Below are positions 51,570 to 60,690 of a stretch of DNA of 64,000 bases, one piece after another. A model generated the notes under the pieces. It was not told the DNA's origin. It did no database searches and saw only the letters and a program-made list of their open reading frames with translations. A program made the position numbers and the translations under genes. This stretch comes from Enterovirga rhinocerotis. GTDB lineage: Bacteria; Pseudomonadota; Alphaproteobacteria; Rhizobiales; Beijerinckiaceae. Every line of letters starts with the position of its first letter. Position 1 is the first letter of the stretch. The DNA is taken from the NCBI RefSeq assembly GCF_004363955.1, contig NZ_SNZR01000011.1, forward strand, positions 868,001 to 932,000, in the 5' to 3' direction.

Positions 51570-52334
51570 ATGACCGACATGCCTCTCCCGCCCCTTCGCC
51601 TCGGCGTGAACATCGACCACGTCGCGACGCTCCGTAATGCGCGGGGCGGGTTCTATCCGGATCCCGTCCGGGCGGCGCACGAGGCCATCATGGCCGGCGC
51701 CGACGGCATCACGGCGCATCTGCGCGAGGATCGCCGCCACATCGTCGACGCCGATATCGAGCGCCTCAAGCGCCAGATTCTCACGCCGCTGAACTTCGAA
51801 ATGGCGGCGACCGCCGAAATGATCGCGATCGCGAAGCGCATCAGGCCCCATGCGGCCTGTCTCGTGCCGGAGAAGAGATCGGAACGCACGACCGAGGGCG
51901 GCCTCGACGTGACCCAGACCGACCATCTGAAGCCCGTCGTCGACGAGCTTCGCGACGCGGGCATGCGGGTGTCGCTCTTCATCGAGCCGGAGGTCGCGGC
52001 GCTCGAAGCCTCCGCCGCCCTCGGCGCTCCCGTGGTCGAGCTCCATACCGGCGCCTATGCGGAGGCCTGCCTCGCGGGGGAAGCGGAGCGGATCGCGCGC
52101 GAACTCGCCCGCCTCTACCACGCGGCCGAGCGCGGCGCCGCGCTCGGGATCGAGGTCCATGCGGGACATGGCCTCAACGAGGAGAACGTCGCCCAGGTCG
52201 CGGCGATCCCGCAGGTGGTGGAGCTGAACATCGGCCATTCGCTGATCGCGGCGGCGGTTTTCGTCGGGCTCGGCGACGCGGTCCGCGCCATGCGCGAGGC
52301 GATGGAGAAGGGGCGGCGAAGCATCGCCGCCTGA
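51570..52334 (+). CDS. pdxJ: Pyridoxine 5'-phosphate synthase
   Basis: Condenses 1-deoxyxylulose 5-phosphate with aminoacetone 3-phosphate to make pyridoxine 5'-phosphate. About 254 residues. Signatures: [60 protein letters not shown], and [15 protein letters not shown] with [13 protein letters not shown] 51570 ([12 protein letters not shown]) is taken; ATG 51579 is equally plausible. It is followed 11 nt later by acpS, the usual pdxJ-acpS pair. Confidence 0.96.
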   Translation: MTDMPLPPLRLGVNIDHVATLRNARGGFYPDPVRAAHEAIMAGADGITAHLREDRRHIVDADIERLKRQILTPLNFEMAATAEMIAIAKRIRPHAACLVPEKRSERTTEGGLDVTQTDHLKPVVDELRDAGMRVSLFIEPEVAALEASAALGAPVVELHTGAYAEACLAGEAERIARELARLYHAAERGAALGIEVHAGHGLNEENVAQVAAIPQVVELNIGHSLIAAAVFVGLGDAVRAMREAMEKGRRSIAA

Positions 52335-52345
52335 TCGGAGAACCC

Positions 52346-52750
52346 ATGATCCTCGGCATCGGCTCGGACCTCTGCGACATCCGCCGGATCGAGCGTTCGC
52401 TCGAGCGCTTCGGCGAGCGTTTCACGCACCGCATCTTCACCGAGCTCGAGCGCCGCCGGAGCGACCGCCGGGCGAACCGTGCGCCGTCCTATGCGCGCCG
52501 CTTCGCCGCCAAGGAGGCCTGTTCGAAGGCCCTCGGCACCGGGCTTCGTCTCGGGGTCTTCTGGCGGGACATGGAGGTCGTGAACCGGCCGGGCGGCCAG
52601 CCCACGATGCGTCTTTCGGGCGGCGCGCTCGAACGCCTCCGCGAGATGATTCCCGAGGGGCACGAGGCCCGCATCCACGTCTCGCTCACCGACGATCCGC
52701 CGCTCGCCCAGGCCTTCGTCGTCATCGAGGCCGTGCCGCTGGGCACGTAG
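52346..52750 (+). CDS. acpS: Holo-[acyl-carrier-protein] synthase
   Basis: Transfers 4'-phosphopantetheine from CoA to acyl carrier protein. The 134-residue protein has [20 protein letters not shown] (metal-binding Asp) and [20 protein letters not shown] (Glu/Lys of the W/F-x-x-K-E-A motif), then [21 protein letters not shown] lies 8 nt before ATG 52346. It is the second gene of pdxJ-acpS; lepB normally follows directly but is separated here by a broken SEC-C gene. Confidence 0.95.
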   Translation: MILGIGSDLCDIRRIERSLERFGERFTHRIFTELERRRSDRRANRAPSYARRFAAKEACSKALGTGLRLGVFWRDMEVVNRPGGQPTMRLSGGALERLREMIPEGHEARIHVSLTDDPPLAQAFVVIEAVPLGT

Positions 52751-52849
52751 CGGGGTCATCGGCCCGGCATGGACGAGGGCCGACGCGTCGCGATCGCCTT
52801 TATCGCTGCTTGAACCCGGCCGGCGCCTTGAAGCGATCGTTCCGAGATG

Positions 52850-53230
52850 AATGTGAGGACGTGATCAAGATCGTCCAGCGCCGGTCGCGCATCGACCTCG
52901 CCCTGCCTTGACGTCGACTTGTGTCTTCGCCATCGAACGGACGCCAGAGAAACGGGAGGCCGTCATGCGCAAGCCACGTCACCTCGCCGACCAGCCCTGC
53001 TTTTGAGATCACCTCGAAGCGGCGTCGGTCCTATCCATCGGAAACCCGCGTGAAGCGGGGCGATCGCGTCGTCCACGGCGACGTCGAACTGATCGAGCGC
53101 CTCGGGCGCAACGACCTCTGCCCCTGCGGCTCGGGACGCTTGTTTCAAGCGCTGCTGCCGTAACGGCGGGCGCTACGATGGCGCCGAACGCGCCCATTAC
53201 TTTCAGGGAATGAGACCGGATGGCGGCGGC
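52850..53230 (+). pseudogene. Frameshifted SEC-C motif gene
   Basis: Between acpS and lepB, one frame encodes [20 protein letters not shown] followed by [12 protein letters not shown] and then runs to a stop. The next frame carries on from that point with [19 protein letters not shown] then HYFQG, the expected second half of a SEC-C zinc motif (CPCGSG-x-FK-x-CC) and its usual tail. A single-base shift near 53140 therefore breaks the gene. No good start is seen upstream, and the region has further stops. It is a probable pseudogene, unless a sequencing error is present. Confidence 0.7.
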
Positions 53231-53325
53231 GATCGGCCGCCGCCAGTGACGCGCCGCATTGCGGGGGGGCGTCCTATGCTCTAGATGCGGCGCCGGTCGT
53301 GACCGACGGCCGGAGGATCATCAGG

Positions 53326-54096
53326 ATGGCCCGTGCCGACATGGGCGGTAAGACAAAGGTGAAGGACGAAGGCGGGCTCTGGGAGACCATCAAGGTCATC
53401 GTCCAGGCGCTGCTGATCGCGCTCGTGATCCGCACCCTTCTCTTCCAGCCGTTCAACATCCCCTCGGGTTCTCTGATCCCGACGCTCCTCGTCGGGGATT
53501 ACCTCTTCACGACGAAATACAGCTACGGGTATTCCCGGTACTCGATCCCCGGCGGCCTGCCGCTGTTCCAGGGGCGCGTCTGGGGCGCGGAGCCGAAGCG
53601 GGGCGACATCGCCGTCTTCAAGACGCCGAAGGACAACTCGACCGATTTCATCAAGCGCGTGGTCGGGCTGCCCGGCGACGAGGTCCAGATGGTCGGCGGG
53701 ATCCTGCACATCAACGGCAAGCCCGTGCAGCGCAAGCGCATCGAGGACTTCGTCACCTCCGACCTCTACAATCGCCAGACGGCGGTTCCGCAATATATCG
53801 AGACCCTGCCGAATGGCGTCTCCCACCGCGTCATCGAGGCGGACGGCGACAATTCGTACTGGGACAACACGAACGTCTACAAAGTGCCGCCCGGTCACTT
53901 CTTCATGATGGGCGACAACCGCGACCGCTCGGCGGATTCGCGCGACGATACCGTGGTCGGCTACGTGCCGTTCGAGAACTTCGTCGGACGGGCCGAGATC
54001 ATCTTCTTCTCCATCGACGAGCGGTCCTCGGCCTGGAAGATCTGGGATTGGCCCTGGTCGGTGCGCTGGAACCGACTCTTCACGGTGATCCGGTAG
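53326..54096 (+). CDS. lepB: Signal peptidase I
   Basis: Membrane-bound Ser/Lys protease that removes signal peptides. One transmembrane segment (TIKVIVQALLIALVIRTLLF) precedes the catalytic Ser in PFNIPSGSLIPTLLVGDYL. The catalytic Lys is in TDFIKRVVGLPGDEVQ. Box E is GHFFMMGDNRDRSADSRDD. ATG 53326 has GGAGG at 9 nt; GTG 53299 is a longer alternative. Isoleucine in SGSLIP replaces the commoner Met-x-Pro Met position, within family variation. Upstream of rnc-era-recO in the standard order. Confidence 0.96.
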   Translation: MARADMGGKTKVKDEGGLWETIKVIVQALLIALVIRTLLFQPFNIPSGSLIPTLLVGDYLFTTKYSYGYSRYSIPGGLPLFQGRVWGAEPKRGDIAVFKTPKDNSTDFIKRVVGLPGDEVQMVGGILHINGKPVQRKRIEDFVTSDLYNRQTAVPQYIETLPNGVSHRVIEADGDNSYWDNTNVYKVPPGHFFMMGDNRDRSADSRDDTVVGYVPFENFVGRAEIIFFSIDERSSAWKIWDWPWSVRWNRLFTVIR

Positions 54097-54165
54097 TCCG
54101 GGATGGCGGTGATGCGACGAGTTGTGCTCGCCTTCGCCCTGCCGATGGCGGGCAGGCGCTAGGTC

Positions 54166-54882
54166 ATGGCCGCGAAGCCCGACCCGGCCGCGCTTGAGGC
54201 GCGTCTCGGCTATTCCTTCCGTCAGCGCGGCCTCCTCACCGAGGCGCTGACCCATGTCAGCCGCAGCGGCGGCGGCCCGACCTATCAGCGGCTCGAATTC
54301 CTGGGGGACCGGGTCCTCGGGCTCGCGGTGGCCGACCTTCTGATGCGGAGCTTCCCGACGGCGAGCGAGGGCGACCTGTCGCGCCGCCTCGCCGAGCTCG
54401 TCCGGCGCGAGACCTGTGCCGAGGTGGCCCTGGCCTGGGAGATCGGTCCGTATCTGCGCCTCGGCGGCGGCGGGACCGGCGCGATGCGCCGTAACGTCTC
54501 GATCCTCGGCGATGTCTGCGAGGCCGTAATCGGCGCCGTCTTCATGGATGGCGGGTTCGAGGAGGCCTCGGCCCTGGTCGGCCGCGCCTTCGCGCCCCGG
54601 CTCGAGGCGCTCGCCGAGGTTCCCGCGAACCCGAAGACCGTCCTTCAGGAATGGGCCGCGGCGCGCGGATTGCCGCCGCCGGTCTATGCTATCGTCGACC
54701 GGTCGGGCCCCGACCACGCGCCGACCTTCCGGATCGCGGCCCGCGTGCAGGGGCTCTCCGAAGGGTTGGGGGAGGGGAGTTCGCGCCGCGCGGCCGAGCA
54801 ACTCGCGGCCGAGGCGGTGTTGATCCACGAAGGTGTGACGCGCCCGGCCGCGGCCGGGCAGGAGGAGGTAAGCCGTGGTTGA
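54166..54882 (+). CDS. rnc: Ribonuclease III
   Basis: Double-strand-specific endonuclease for rRNA and mRNA processing, 238 residues. The RNase III domain has RLEFLGDRVLGLAVADLLM (signature, with Gly-Asp instead of the commoner Gly-Asp-Ser/Ala) and ILGDVCEAVIGAVFMDGGFE with metal-binding Asp and Glu. The dsRBD follows (NPKTVLQEWAAARGLPPPVY, GEGSSRRAAEQLAAEAVL). The stop overlaps the era start by 8 nt. Confidence 0.95.
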   Translation: MAAKPDPAALEARLGYSFRQRGLLTEALTHVSRSGGGPTYQRLEFLGDRVLGLAVADLLMRSFPTASEGDLSRRLAELVRRETCAEVALAWEIGPYLRLGGGGTGAMRRNVSILGDVCEAVIGAVFMDGGFEEASALVGRAFAPRLEALAEVPANPKTVLQEWAAARGLPPPVYAIVDRSGPDHAPTFRIAARVQGLSEGLGEGSSRRAAEQLAAEAVLIHEGVTRPAAAGQEEVSRG

Positions 54883-55789
54883 GGGGCAGGAGGCAGCGGC
54901 GACGCGCTGCGGCTTCGTCGCGCTCATCGGGGCGCCGAATGCCGGAAAGTCGACGCTGATCAACAGCCTCGTCGGCTCGAAAGTGTCCATCGTCTCGCAC
55001 AAGGTCCAGACGACGCGGACCCAGGTGCGCGGCATCGCCATCGACGGCGATGCGCAGATCGTCTTCGTCGACACGCCCGGCATCTTCAGCCCGAAGCGGC
55101 GGCTCGACCGGGCCATGGTCACGTCCGCCTGGGGCGGCGCGGGCGACGCGGATATCGTCGGCCTCCTGATCGATTCCCGTCGCGGCCTCGACGAGGAGGC
55201 GGAGGCCATCGTCCGCAAGCTCGCCGATGTCCGCCGGGCGCGCATCCTGATCCTGAACAAGATCGACCTCATCGAGAGAGGCAAGCTGCTCGCCCTCGCA
55301 TCCGACCTGAACGCGCGGCTGCCGTTCGAGAGCACCTTCATGATCTCGGCCCTGACGGGCGACGGCGTCACCGATCTCCGGCGCGATCTCGCCGCCCGGA
55401 TGCCGCCGGGGCCCTGGCTCTATCCGGAGGACCAGATCTCGGATGCGCCCCTGCGCATGCTCGCCGCCGAGATCACCCGCGAGAAGATCTACGAGCGGCT
55501 CCACGAGGAACTGCCCTACCGCTCCACCGTCGAGACCGATTCCTGGCAGCAGCGGCCGGACGGGTCCGTCCGGATCGAGCAGACGATCTTCGTCGAGCGC
55601 GACAGCCAGCGGAAGATCGTGCTGGGCAAGGACGGCCAGACCATCAAGGCGATCGGCCAGTCGGCGCGGCGCGAGATCGCCGAGATCGCCGAGACCCGCG
55701 TCCACCTCTTCCTGTTCGTGAAGGTGCGCGGGAACTGGAGCGACGATCCCGCCCGCTACCGCGAGATGGGCCTCGACTTCCCCGGCTGA
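54875..55789 (+). CDS. era: GTPase Era
   Basis: 16S rRNA-binding GTPase for 30S maturation, 304 residues. G1 is [21 protein letters not shown]2 HKVQTTRTQVRGI, G3 DTPGIFSPKRRLDRAM, G4 LNKIDLIE, and G5 MISALTGDGV. The C-terminal KH domain includes FVERDSQRKIVLGKDGQTIK and LFLFVKVRGNW. The start is GTG 54875, preceded by AGGAGGAGGT at 5-6 nt and overlapping rnc, so the pair is translationally coupled. Confidence 0.96.
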   Translation: MVEGQEAAATRCGFVALIGAPNAGKSTLINSLVGSKVSIVSHKVQTTRTQVRGIAIDGDAQIVFVDTPGIFSPKRRLDRAMVTSAWGGAGDADIVGLLIDSRRGLDEEAEAIVRKLADVRRARILILNKIDLIERGKLLALASDLNARLPFESTFMISALTGDGVTDLRRDLAARMPPGPWLYPEDQISDAPLRMLAAEITREKIYERLHEELPYRSTVETDSWQQRPDGSVRIEQTIFVERDSQRKIVLGKDGQTIKAIGQSARREIAEIAETRVHLFLFVKVRGNWSDDPARYREMGLDFPG

Positions 55790-55809
55790 GCCGGGAGCCT
55801 CGCCCCCTT

Positions 55810-56907
55810 CTACGGAAGCGTGATGATCCGGGCGCCGGAGCCCGCGATCCGGCCTGCCTCCGGATCGATCGTGTAGACCCGCACCCTCCGGGACCCCGCC
55901 GGCGCCTCGATCTCGCGGAACGCGTTGCGCGCGGCGGAGGCCGGCGCGGCATCGGACCTCGTGCCGACGCCGAGGGAGGCCTCCCTCACGCGCTGGCTGC
56001 GCTCATAGGCACGGGCGATGGTGGCGCGATGCGAGGTGCCGATCGTCCGGTCGACCAGCCGCTTCGATTTCGGCCCGAGGGCGCGGCTGCGCCGGTAGTC
56101 GGAGAAGGCCTGCCGGGACAGCGGCAGGGCTCCCGTGCCGGCATAGGCCTGGGCCTCTCCCTTCTCGTCGACCACGATGTCGCCCGTCCGGATCGTCGGG
56201 TCGAGCAGGATCGGCAGAGGCTGCGCGATGTTGTCCGGGCCTTGGCAGGAGCAGTCCGCAACCAGCTTGCTCCGGTACAGGAAGGCCGTGCGCAGGCGGC
56301 CGTAGGTCTCTCCGCTCGAGACCGAGCGCGCCGCGGCGGGCTGCTCGAAGGATTGGCCGGGATTGAGCGTGTAGAGCTGGGTCTCCGCCCCGGGGCAGGC
56401 CGCCGCGCAGGCCGTGCGGTGGGTCGGAAGATCGCTCGACGCGCGCAGGATGCCGAGCGGGAAGGCGTAGCCGTCGCAGGTGCGCACGCACATCGTGCGG
56501 CGCCCGGCGATGACCGAGCCGAGGGAGCCGAGCTCGACGCGAGCCCTTCGTTCGACGGGCTTTCTCGGCGTTCCGGGACGGGCGTGCTTCGCCTCGGCCG
56601 CTTTCGGGTCCACCCGGCGCGCCGCCCGGCGGCGGGCCTCCTCGCGAGGCCGCACGACGTAGCGCGGAGCGTCCGCGTAGCGCGGCCTCAGCCTGACGGG
56701 ATCGATGATCCGGTCGAGGGATTGATTCCGAAAGAAGTCGAAGAATCCGACATCGTCGGCCGCACGCACGAGGGTCACGCCGGATGCGGCGAGGCCGAGC
56801 CCGCAGAGGATCGAGGCGAGGCCGAGAAGAGCGGGCGATCCGCTCAGGTAGCGGCGAGCGCCTCTTCGCGAATCAGGCGACGACGACGGCGTGGCGTCGG
56901 ATGACAT
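55810..56907 (-). CDS. DUF2865-family membrane-anchored/periplasmic protein
   Basis: A 365-residue protein with one N-terminal hydrophobic segment (PALLGLASILCGLGLAASGV). The conserved DUF2865 region has MCVRTCDGYAFPLGILRASS, CAAACPGAETQLYTLNPGQS and LVADCSCQGP, giving about eight Cys for disulfides. Basic, Pro/Arg-rich stretches lie between anchor and domain. Convergent with era, divergent from recO. Function unknown; the family is restricted largely to Hyphomicrobiales. Confidence 0.83.
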   Translation of the reverse strand: MSSDATPSSSPDSRRGARRYLSGSPALLGLASILCGLGLAASGVTLVRAADDVGFFDFFRNQSLDRIIDPVRLRPRYADAPRYVVRPREEARRRAARRVDPKAAEAKHARPGTPRKPVERRARVELGSLGSVIAGRRTMCVRTCDGYAFPLGILRASSDLPTHRTACAAACPGAETQLYTLNPGQSFEQPAAARSVSSGETYGRLRTAFLYRSKLVADCSCQGPDNIAQPLPILLDPTIRTGDIVVDEKGEAQAYAGTGALPLSRQAFSDYRRSRALGPKSKRLVDRTIGTSHRATIARAYERSQRVREASLGVGTRSDAAPASAARNAFREIEAPAGSRRVRVYTIDPEAGRIAGSGARIITLP

Positions 56908-57031
56908 CGAGAATGCTCCACCAACTGCCGCATGATATCCTTAACGTGGCGGACGGTTTATGGTCAACGAACCCTCAAGGGATCGCCTGACCGGCCGGCG
57001 ACTTGGGATCCGGTGTCCGCTTCTTCGACGC

Positions 57032-57763
57032 ATGAACTGGTCCGACCGCGCCTTCGTCCTCGGCTGCCGCCCCTTCGGGGAGAGCGGCGTGATTCTCGAG
57101 GCCATGACCCGCGAGCACGGGCGCCATCTCGGCCTCGTCCATGGCGGCCGCTCGCGCCGGTCGAGGCCGGTGCTGCAGGCCGGCAATTCCATCGCGGTGG
57201 CCTGGCGGGCGCGGCTCGACGACCAGCTCGGCACCTTCACCGTCGAGGAGGAGGTCTCGCGGGCGGGACGGCTCATCGCCCGGCCGGCGGCCCTGCTCGG
57301 GCTCGCGACGCTCGCGAGCCATCTGCGCCTTCTCGCCGAGCGCGACCCTCACCCGCATCTGTTCGATGCCGCCGAATCCCTGCTCGACCGGCTCGACGAT
57401 GCCGAGGTCGGGCCCGGCCTCTTCGCCCTGTTCGAGCTGGCGCTGCTGGCCGAGTTCGGCTTCGGCCTCGATCTCGCCTCCTGTGCCGCGACCGGGACGA
57501 CGGAGGATCTGATCTATGTTTCGCCGCGGACCGGCCGCGCGGTCTCCCGCATGCCGGGCGAGCCGTATCACGACCGCCTCCTCCCGCTGCCGCGCTTCCT
57601 GCGGGAGGCGACGGACGTCGCGCCCGATGCCGGCGAGATCGCCGCCGGCTTCCGGCTGACGGGCTTCTTCCTGACCGAGCATCTCTACGCCCCGCGCGAC
57701 CTCTCGCTCCCCGACGAGCGGGCGCGCTATCTCGGCCTTTCGGGATCTGGCGGCGCGGTCTGA
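57032..57763 (+). CDS. recO: DNA repair protein RecO
   Basis: Loads RecA onto SSB-coated DNA with RecR, 243 residues. The N-terminal OB domain begins MNWSDRAFVLGCRPFGESGV then ILEAMTREHGRHLGLVHGGR with SRRSRPVLQAGN. The helical domain has LLALATL-like helices (LLGLATLASHLRLLAERDPH) and a Cys in DLASCAATGTTEDLIYVSP. ATG 57032 is the family start; the frame extends to 56960 without conservation. Follows era across the DUF2865 gene. Confidence 0.92.
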   Translation: MNWSDRAFVLGCRPFGESGVILEAMTREHGRHLGLVHGGRSRRSRPVLQAGNSIAVAWRARLDDQLGTFTVEEEVSRAGRLIARPAALLGLATLASHLRLLAERDPHPHLFDAAESLLDRLDDAEVGPGLFALFELALLAEFGFGLDLASCAATGTTEDLIYVSPRTGRAVSRMPGEPYHDRLLPLPRFLREATDVAPDAGEIAAGFRLTGFFLTEHLYAPRDLSLPDERARYLGLSGSGGAV

Positions 57764-57784
57764 GGGCGTCGAGGCCGCCTCCGG

Positions 57785-59146
57785 TCAGTGCAGGCGCGAT
57801 CGCTCGACGCGGAGCAGCAGAGGGCGCGAAGGCCTGAGCGTGATCTCGAGACGCGGTTCGGGCGGGGCCGCCTCCACCGAGACGAACCGGAGATCCCGCA
57901 GCAGGACCGCGAGGATGGCCACGGCTTCCAGCATCGCGAAGCTCGAGCCGATGCAGACCCGTGGGCCGGCTCCGAACGGGAGATAGGCGTAGCGCGGCCT
58001 CGCGGCGGCGGCCTCGGGAGAGAAGCGGTCGGGATCGAAGACGTGCGGCGCTTCCCAGAGCGCGGCATGGCGATGCACGGCGAAGACCGGGATGAGGATG
58101 CGCGTCCCGGACGCGAAGGTCCGCCCGCCCAGCGTCATCGGCTCGACCAGTCGGCGCACGATCATCGCGGCGGGCGGATAGAGGCGCATGGCCTCCTCCA
58201 GCACCTGCCGCACATAGGCGAGGCGGGGGAGGTGGTCGGGCGTCACCGCATGGCCCTCCGTCACCGTCGCGATCTCGTCGCGGGCGCGGCGGCCGATCTC
58301 GGGGTGGCGGGCGAGGAGATCGAGCGTCCAGGCGAGCGCGAGCGCCGTCGTCTCATGGCCGGCCGTCATGAAGGTCGTCAGGTTGTCGGTGATCTGGATG
58401 TCCGTCATGCGCTGGCCGGTCGTCGGGTCCTCGGCGGCGAGCAGCAGGTCGACGAGGTCGCCTCCGCCCGCGTCGCCGGCCGCACGCCGCGCGGCGACGA
58501 GCCCCTCGATCTCGCTGCGCAGATACCGCGCGGCATCGAGCGCGCGTCGGCGGCCGGGCAGGGGAACCCAGTCCGGCAGGCCGAGCAGGGACGAGAGATT
58601 GGCCCAATGCGTCTGGTGCAGATAGGCGGTGACGCTCGCGCCGGCCCTGTCGATGTCGATGGAGCCGCGCCCGGACAGCATCGTCTCGGCGATGATGTCG
58701 AAGGTCGTGCGCATCATCTCGTGATTGACGTCGGCCGGTCCGGCAGCGGCGGCGAGCCGGCCGTGAGCGCGTTCGGCGGCCGCCAGCATCGCGGGCACGA
58801 AGCGGTCCACCCCCGCCGCGCGGAAGATCGGTGCGATGGCGCGGCGCTGCCAGCGCCAATCGGCACCTTCCGCCGTCAGGAGCCCGTCGCCGAGCGCTGC
58901 GCCGAGCGGGCGGCGGACGGACTCGCCCTTGTCGGTCGCCTGGGCGTCGCTCACCAGCACCTGCCGGATCAGATCCGGATCGGTGACGAGAGCGACCTCG
59001 TGCTGCAGCACGCGCCAATACGAGAGAGGCTCGACATAGGCCTCGGCCGGAATGGCCTCGATCGGGTTCCGAAGCGTCTTGTGGACCAGCTTCAGGCCGC
59101 GCCCGAGATAGGGCGGAGACGTGTTCGCGACAGCATCGGGGATCAT
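57785..59146 (-). CDS. Cytochrome P450
   Basis: A 453-residue haem-thiolate monooxygenase, soluble (no membrane anchor). The I-helix oxygen-activation motif is FMTAGHETTALALAWTLDLL, the K-helix ExxR is EEAMRLYPPAAMIVRR, and the haem Cys loop is LPFGAGPRVCIGSSFAMLEA. It has the CYP102/class E-type length and organisation. No ferredoxin or reductase gene is adjacent. Divergent from a TetR gene with two operator-like palindromes between them, so it is probably repressed by that TetR protein and induced by a hydrophobic ligand. Confidence 0.93.
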   Translation of the reverse strand: MIPDAVANTSPPYLGRGLKLVHKTLRNPIEAIPAEAYVEPLSYWRVLQHEVALVTDPDLIRQVLVSDAQATDKGESVRRPLGAALGDGLLTAEGADWRWQRRAIAPIFRAAGVDRFVPAMLAAAERAHGRLAAAAGPADVNHEMMRTTFDIIAETMLSGRGSIDIDRAGASVTAYLHQTHWANLSSLLGLPDWVPLPGRRRALDAARYLRSEIEGLVAARRAAGDAGGGDLVDLLLAAEDPTTGQRMTDIQITDNLTTFMTAGHETTALALAWTLDLLARHPEIGRRARDEIATVTEGHAVTPDHLPRLAYVRQVLEEAMRLYPPAAMIVRRLVEPMTLGGRTFASGTRILIPVFAVHRHAALWEAPHVFDPDRFSPEAAAARPRYAYLPFGAGPRVCIGSSFAMLEAVAILAVLLRDLRFVSVEAAPPEPRLEITLRPSRPLLLRVERSRLH

Positions 59147-59161
59147 TCCGCAACCTCATGC

Positions 59162-59177
59162 TAAGGTGGGTACCTTA
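59162..59177. promoter_or_regulatory. TetR-type operator, copy 1
   Basis: TAAGGTGGGTACCTTA: perfect TAAGGT/ACCTTA arms. It lies 16 nt upstream of the P450 start, in the 59-bp gap to the TetR gene. Copy 2 at 59188 shares 13 of 16 positions. Confidence 0.75.
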
Positions 59178-59187
59178 ATGCGGAAAT

Positions 59188-59203
59188 TTAGGTGTGCACC
59201 TTA
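59188..59203. promoter_or_regulatory. TetR-type operator, copy 2
   Basis: TTAGGTGTGCACCTTA, the same 16-bp pattern TWAGGTGKGYACCTTA as copy 1, beginning 26 bp after it. It ends 2 nt before the TetR start, which suits autorepression. Confidence 0.75.
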
Positions 59204-59205
59204 GA

Positions 59206-59883
59206 ATGCGCAAGGCAGCGGGGAGGACGGCCTCCGGCCGTGTCCGGGGCGAGACGCGGCGGCGGACGCTCGAAAGCGCGCGGATGCTGTTTAACGGGCG
59301 CGGCGTCGCCCGCGTGACGACACGCCTGATCGCCGAGACCGCCGGCATCAACGAGGGAAATCTCTATTACCACTTCCGGACCAAGGCCTCGCTGGTCGTC
59401 GCCCTCTTCGCGGCCTTCGAGGAGGAGGCTGCCGGCCTTGCGGCTCCGGACGGCGCCGAACGCCATGAACTCGCTCCGCATGTCGAGGTGCTGCGGCGCT
59501 GGTTCGTGCTGACCTGGCGGTACCGGTTCCTGTTCCAGGACATGGCGGCGGTTCAGGCCGAGGCCCCGAGCCTGCGTCCTCGGCTCGTCCGCCTGAGCGC
59601 CCGCCTGCAGGCCGAAACGCGACGCAGCGTCGCCGATCTGGCCGAGGCCGGCCTCATCGCCATCCCGCCGGGATTCGAAGAGCCTCTCCTGGCCAATGTC
59701 TGGATCGTGTCGAGTTCGTGGATCGGCTTTCTGGTGCTCAACGAGCGGGTGCGCGCCGTCCGCGAGACGCATCTTCGCTGGGGCTACAACCAGGTCCTGA
59801 GCCTGTATCTGCCCTATCTCACGGAGCCGGCGCTCGTCGCGCTCGCCGCCCTGCCCGAGCCGTCCTTTTCCGGCGAGGCCTGA
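59206..59883 (+). CDS. TetR-family transcriptional regulator
   Basis: A 225-residue repressor. The N-terminal HTH domain is ARMLFNGRGVARVTTRLIAE then TAGINEGNLYYHFRTKASLV, the canonical TetR pattern. The C-terminal ligand-binding domain contains a HVEVLRRWFVLTWRYRFLFQ segment as in the TetR_C_33-like group. ATG 59206 is chosen; GTG 59194 is in frame but lies inside operator copy 2. Likely represses itself and the divergent P450 gene. Confidence 0.9.
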   Translation: MRKAAGRTASGRVRGETRRRTLESARMLFNGRGVARVTTRLIAETAGINEGNLYYHFRTKASLVVALFAAFEEEAAGLAAPDGAERHELAPHVEVLRRWFVLTWRYRFLFQDMAAVQAEAPSLRPRLVRLSARLQAETRRSVADLAEAGLIAIPPGFEEPLLANVWIVSSSWIGFLVLNERVRAVRETHLRWGYNQVLSLYLPYLTEPALVALAALPEPSFSGEA

Positions 59884-59895
59884 TCGTCAGGCAGC

Positions 59896-60504
59896 TTACA
59901 GGACGACGCCTTCGTCGAGCCGGTCGGGAGAGAGCATCAGCCGGAACTCGACCGCGATGCCGCCCTTGAAATGCCGGACGACGATGGCGGGCGTGTTGCC
60001 GACCGTGACGGGCGTGCCGAGCGGCAGCTTCTGCTCGAGCGCGAGCCCCGCGCCGGAGAGCGAGACGTCGATGATCCGCGCGCCGAGTTCCCGGCCTGAT
60101 TCGAGGCGCACGACCGTCGAGGTCAGACGCGGTGCGACACGCTCGTGGCGGCGGTCCTCCGGAAGGCCGAGATCCTGGCGGTTGGCGAGCCAGGTGAGCT
60201 GCGAGGCGATCTTGTCGCGCTTGCGCATCGCCGCCGCGATCGAGAAGGCGAAGCCCTGCTCGGTATGACGCGTGATCTCGCCTTCGAGGCGCCCGATATG
60301 TTCGAGATAGGCGATGACCCGCTCGCCGATCTCACCTTTCACGGGGCCCGCGACATGCGCTCCCCCGGGGGACATGTCGATGGTCTGGCAGGGATATTCC
60401 TGACGGTCGGCCAGCATGTAGCGGCCCAGCAGAGCGATCGGAACCCGCTGATGCCGGCGCCGCTCGAGCTTGCGGGGAAGAGGACGAGGCGCGTTCGCCA
60501 GCAT
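59896..60504 (-). CDS. Tandem PilZ-domain protein
   Basis: A 202-residue cytosolic protein with two PilZ-like units. The first has RRRHQRVPIALLGRYML and DMSPGGAHVAGPV. The second has EDRRHERVAPRLTSTV and DVSLSGAGLALEQKLPLG. Both keep the basic RxxxR and D/N-x-S-x-x-G elements of c-di-GMP binding, although the second has SGAG in place of SxxG. A c-di-GMP receptor controlling motility or the envelope is likely; the target is unknown. Separated from the PAS gene by about 185 bp. Confidence 0.85.
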   Translation of the reverse strand: MLANAPRPLPRKLERRRHQRVPIALLGRYMLADRQEYPCQTIDMSPGGAHVAGPVKGEIGERVIAYLEHIGRLEGEITRHTEQGFAFSIAAAMRKRDKIASQLTWLANRQDLGLPEDRRHERVAPRLTSTVVRLESGRELGARIIDVSLSGAGLALEQKLPLGTPVTVGNTPAIVVRHFKGGIAVEFRLMLSPDRLDEGVVL

Positions 60505-60690
60505 GACCGGTTTTCTGGAGCGTGACCGTTCGGGATCGGTCGACCATAGTCCGGCGGGGTTAACGGGCCATGCGCTCGACCCTCGAAAATCCCGAAACCA
60601 TTCACCGCAACCTGGCGGCCAAGTATTTAACGGACGATATTGGTATCAAACACTTGTCGTGTTGTCTTCGCGTAAGATCGACGCTCGGTC

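Noticed and set aside
53281-55371. A 696-codon minus-strand open frame opposite lepB-rnc-era
   Set aside because: Shadow of three essential genes with clear motifs. The composition is that of the antisense of GC-rich codons.
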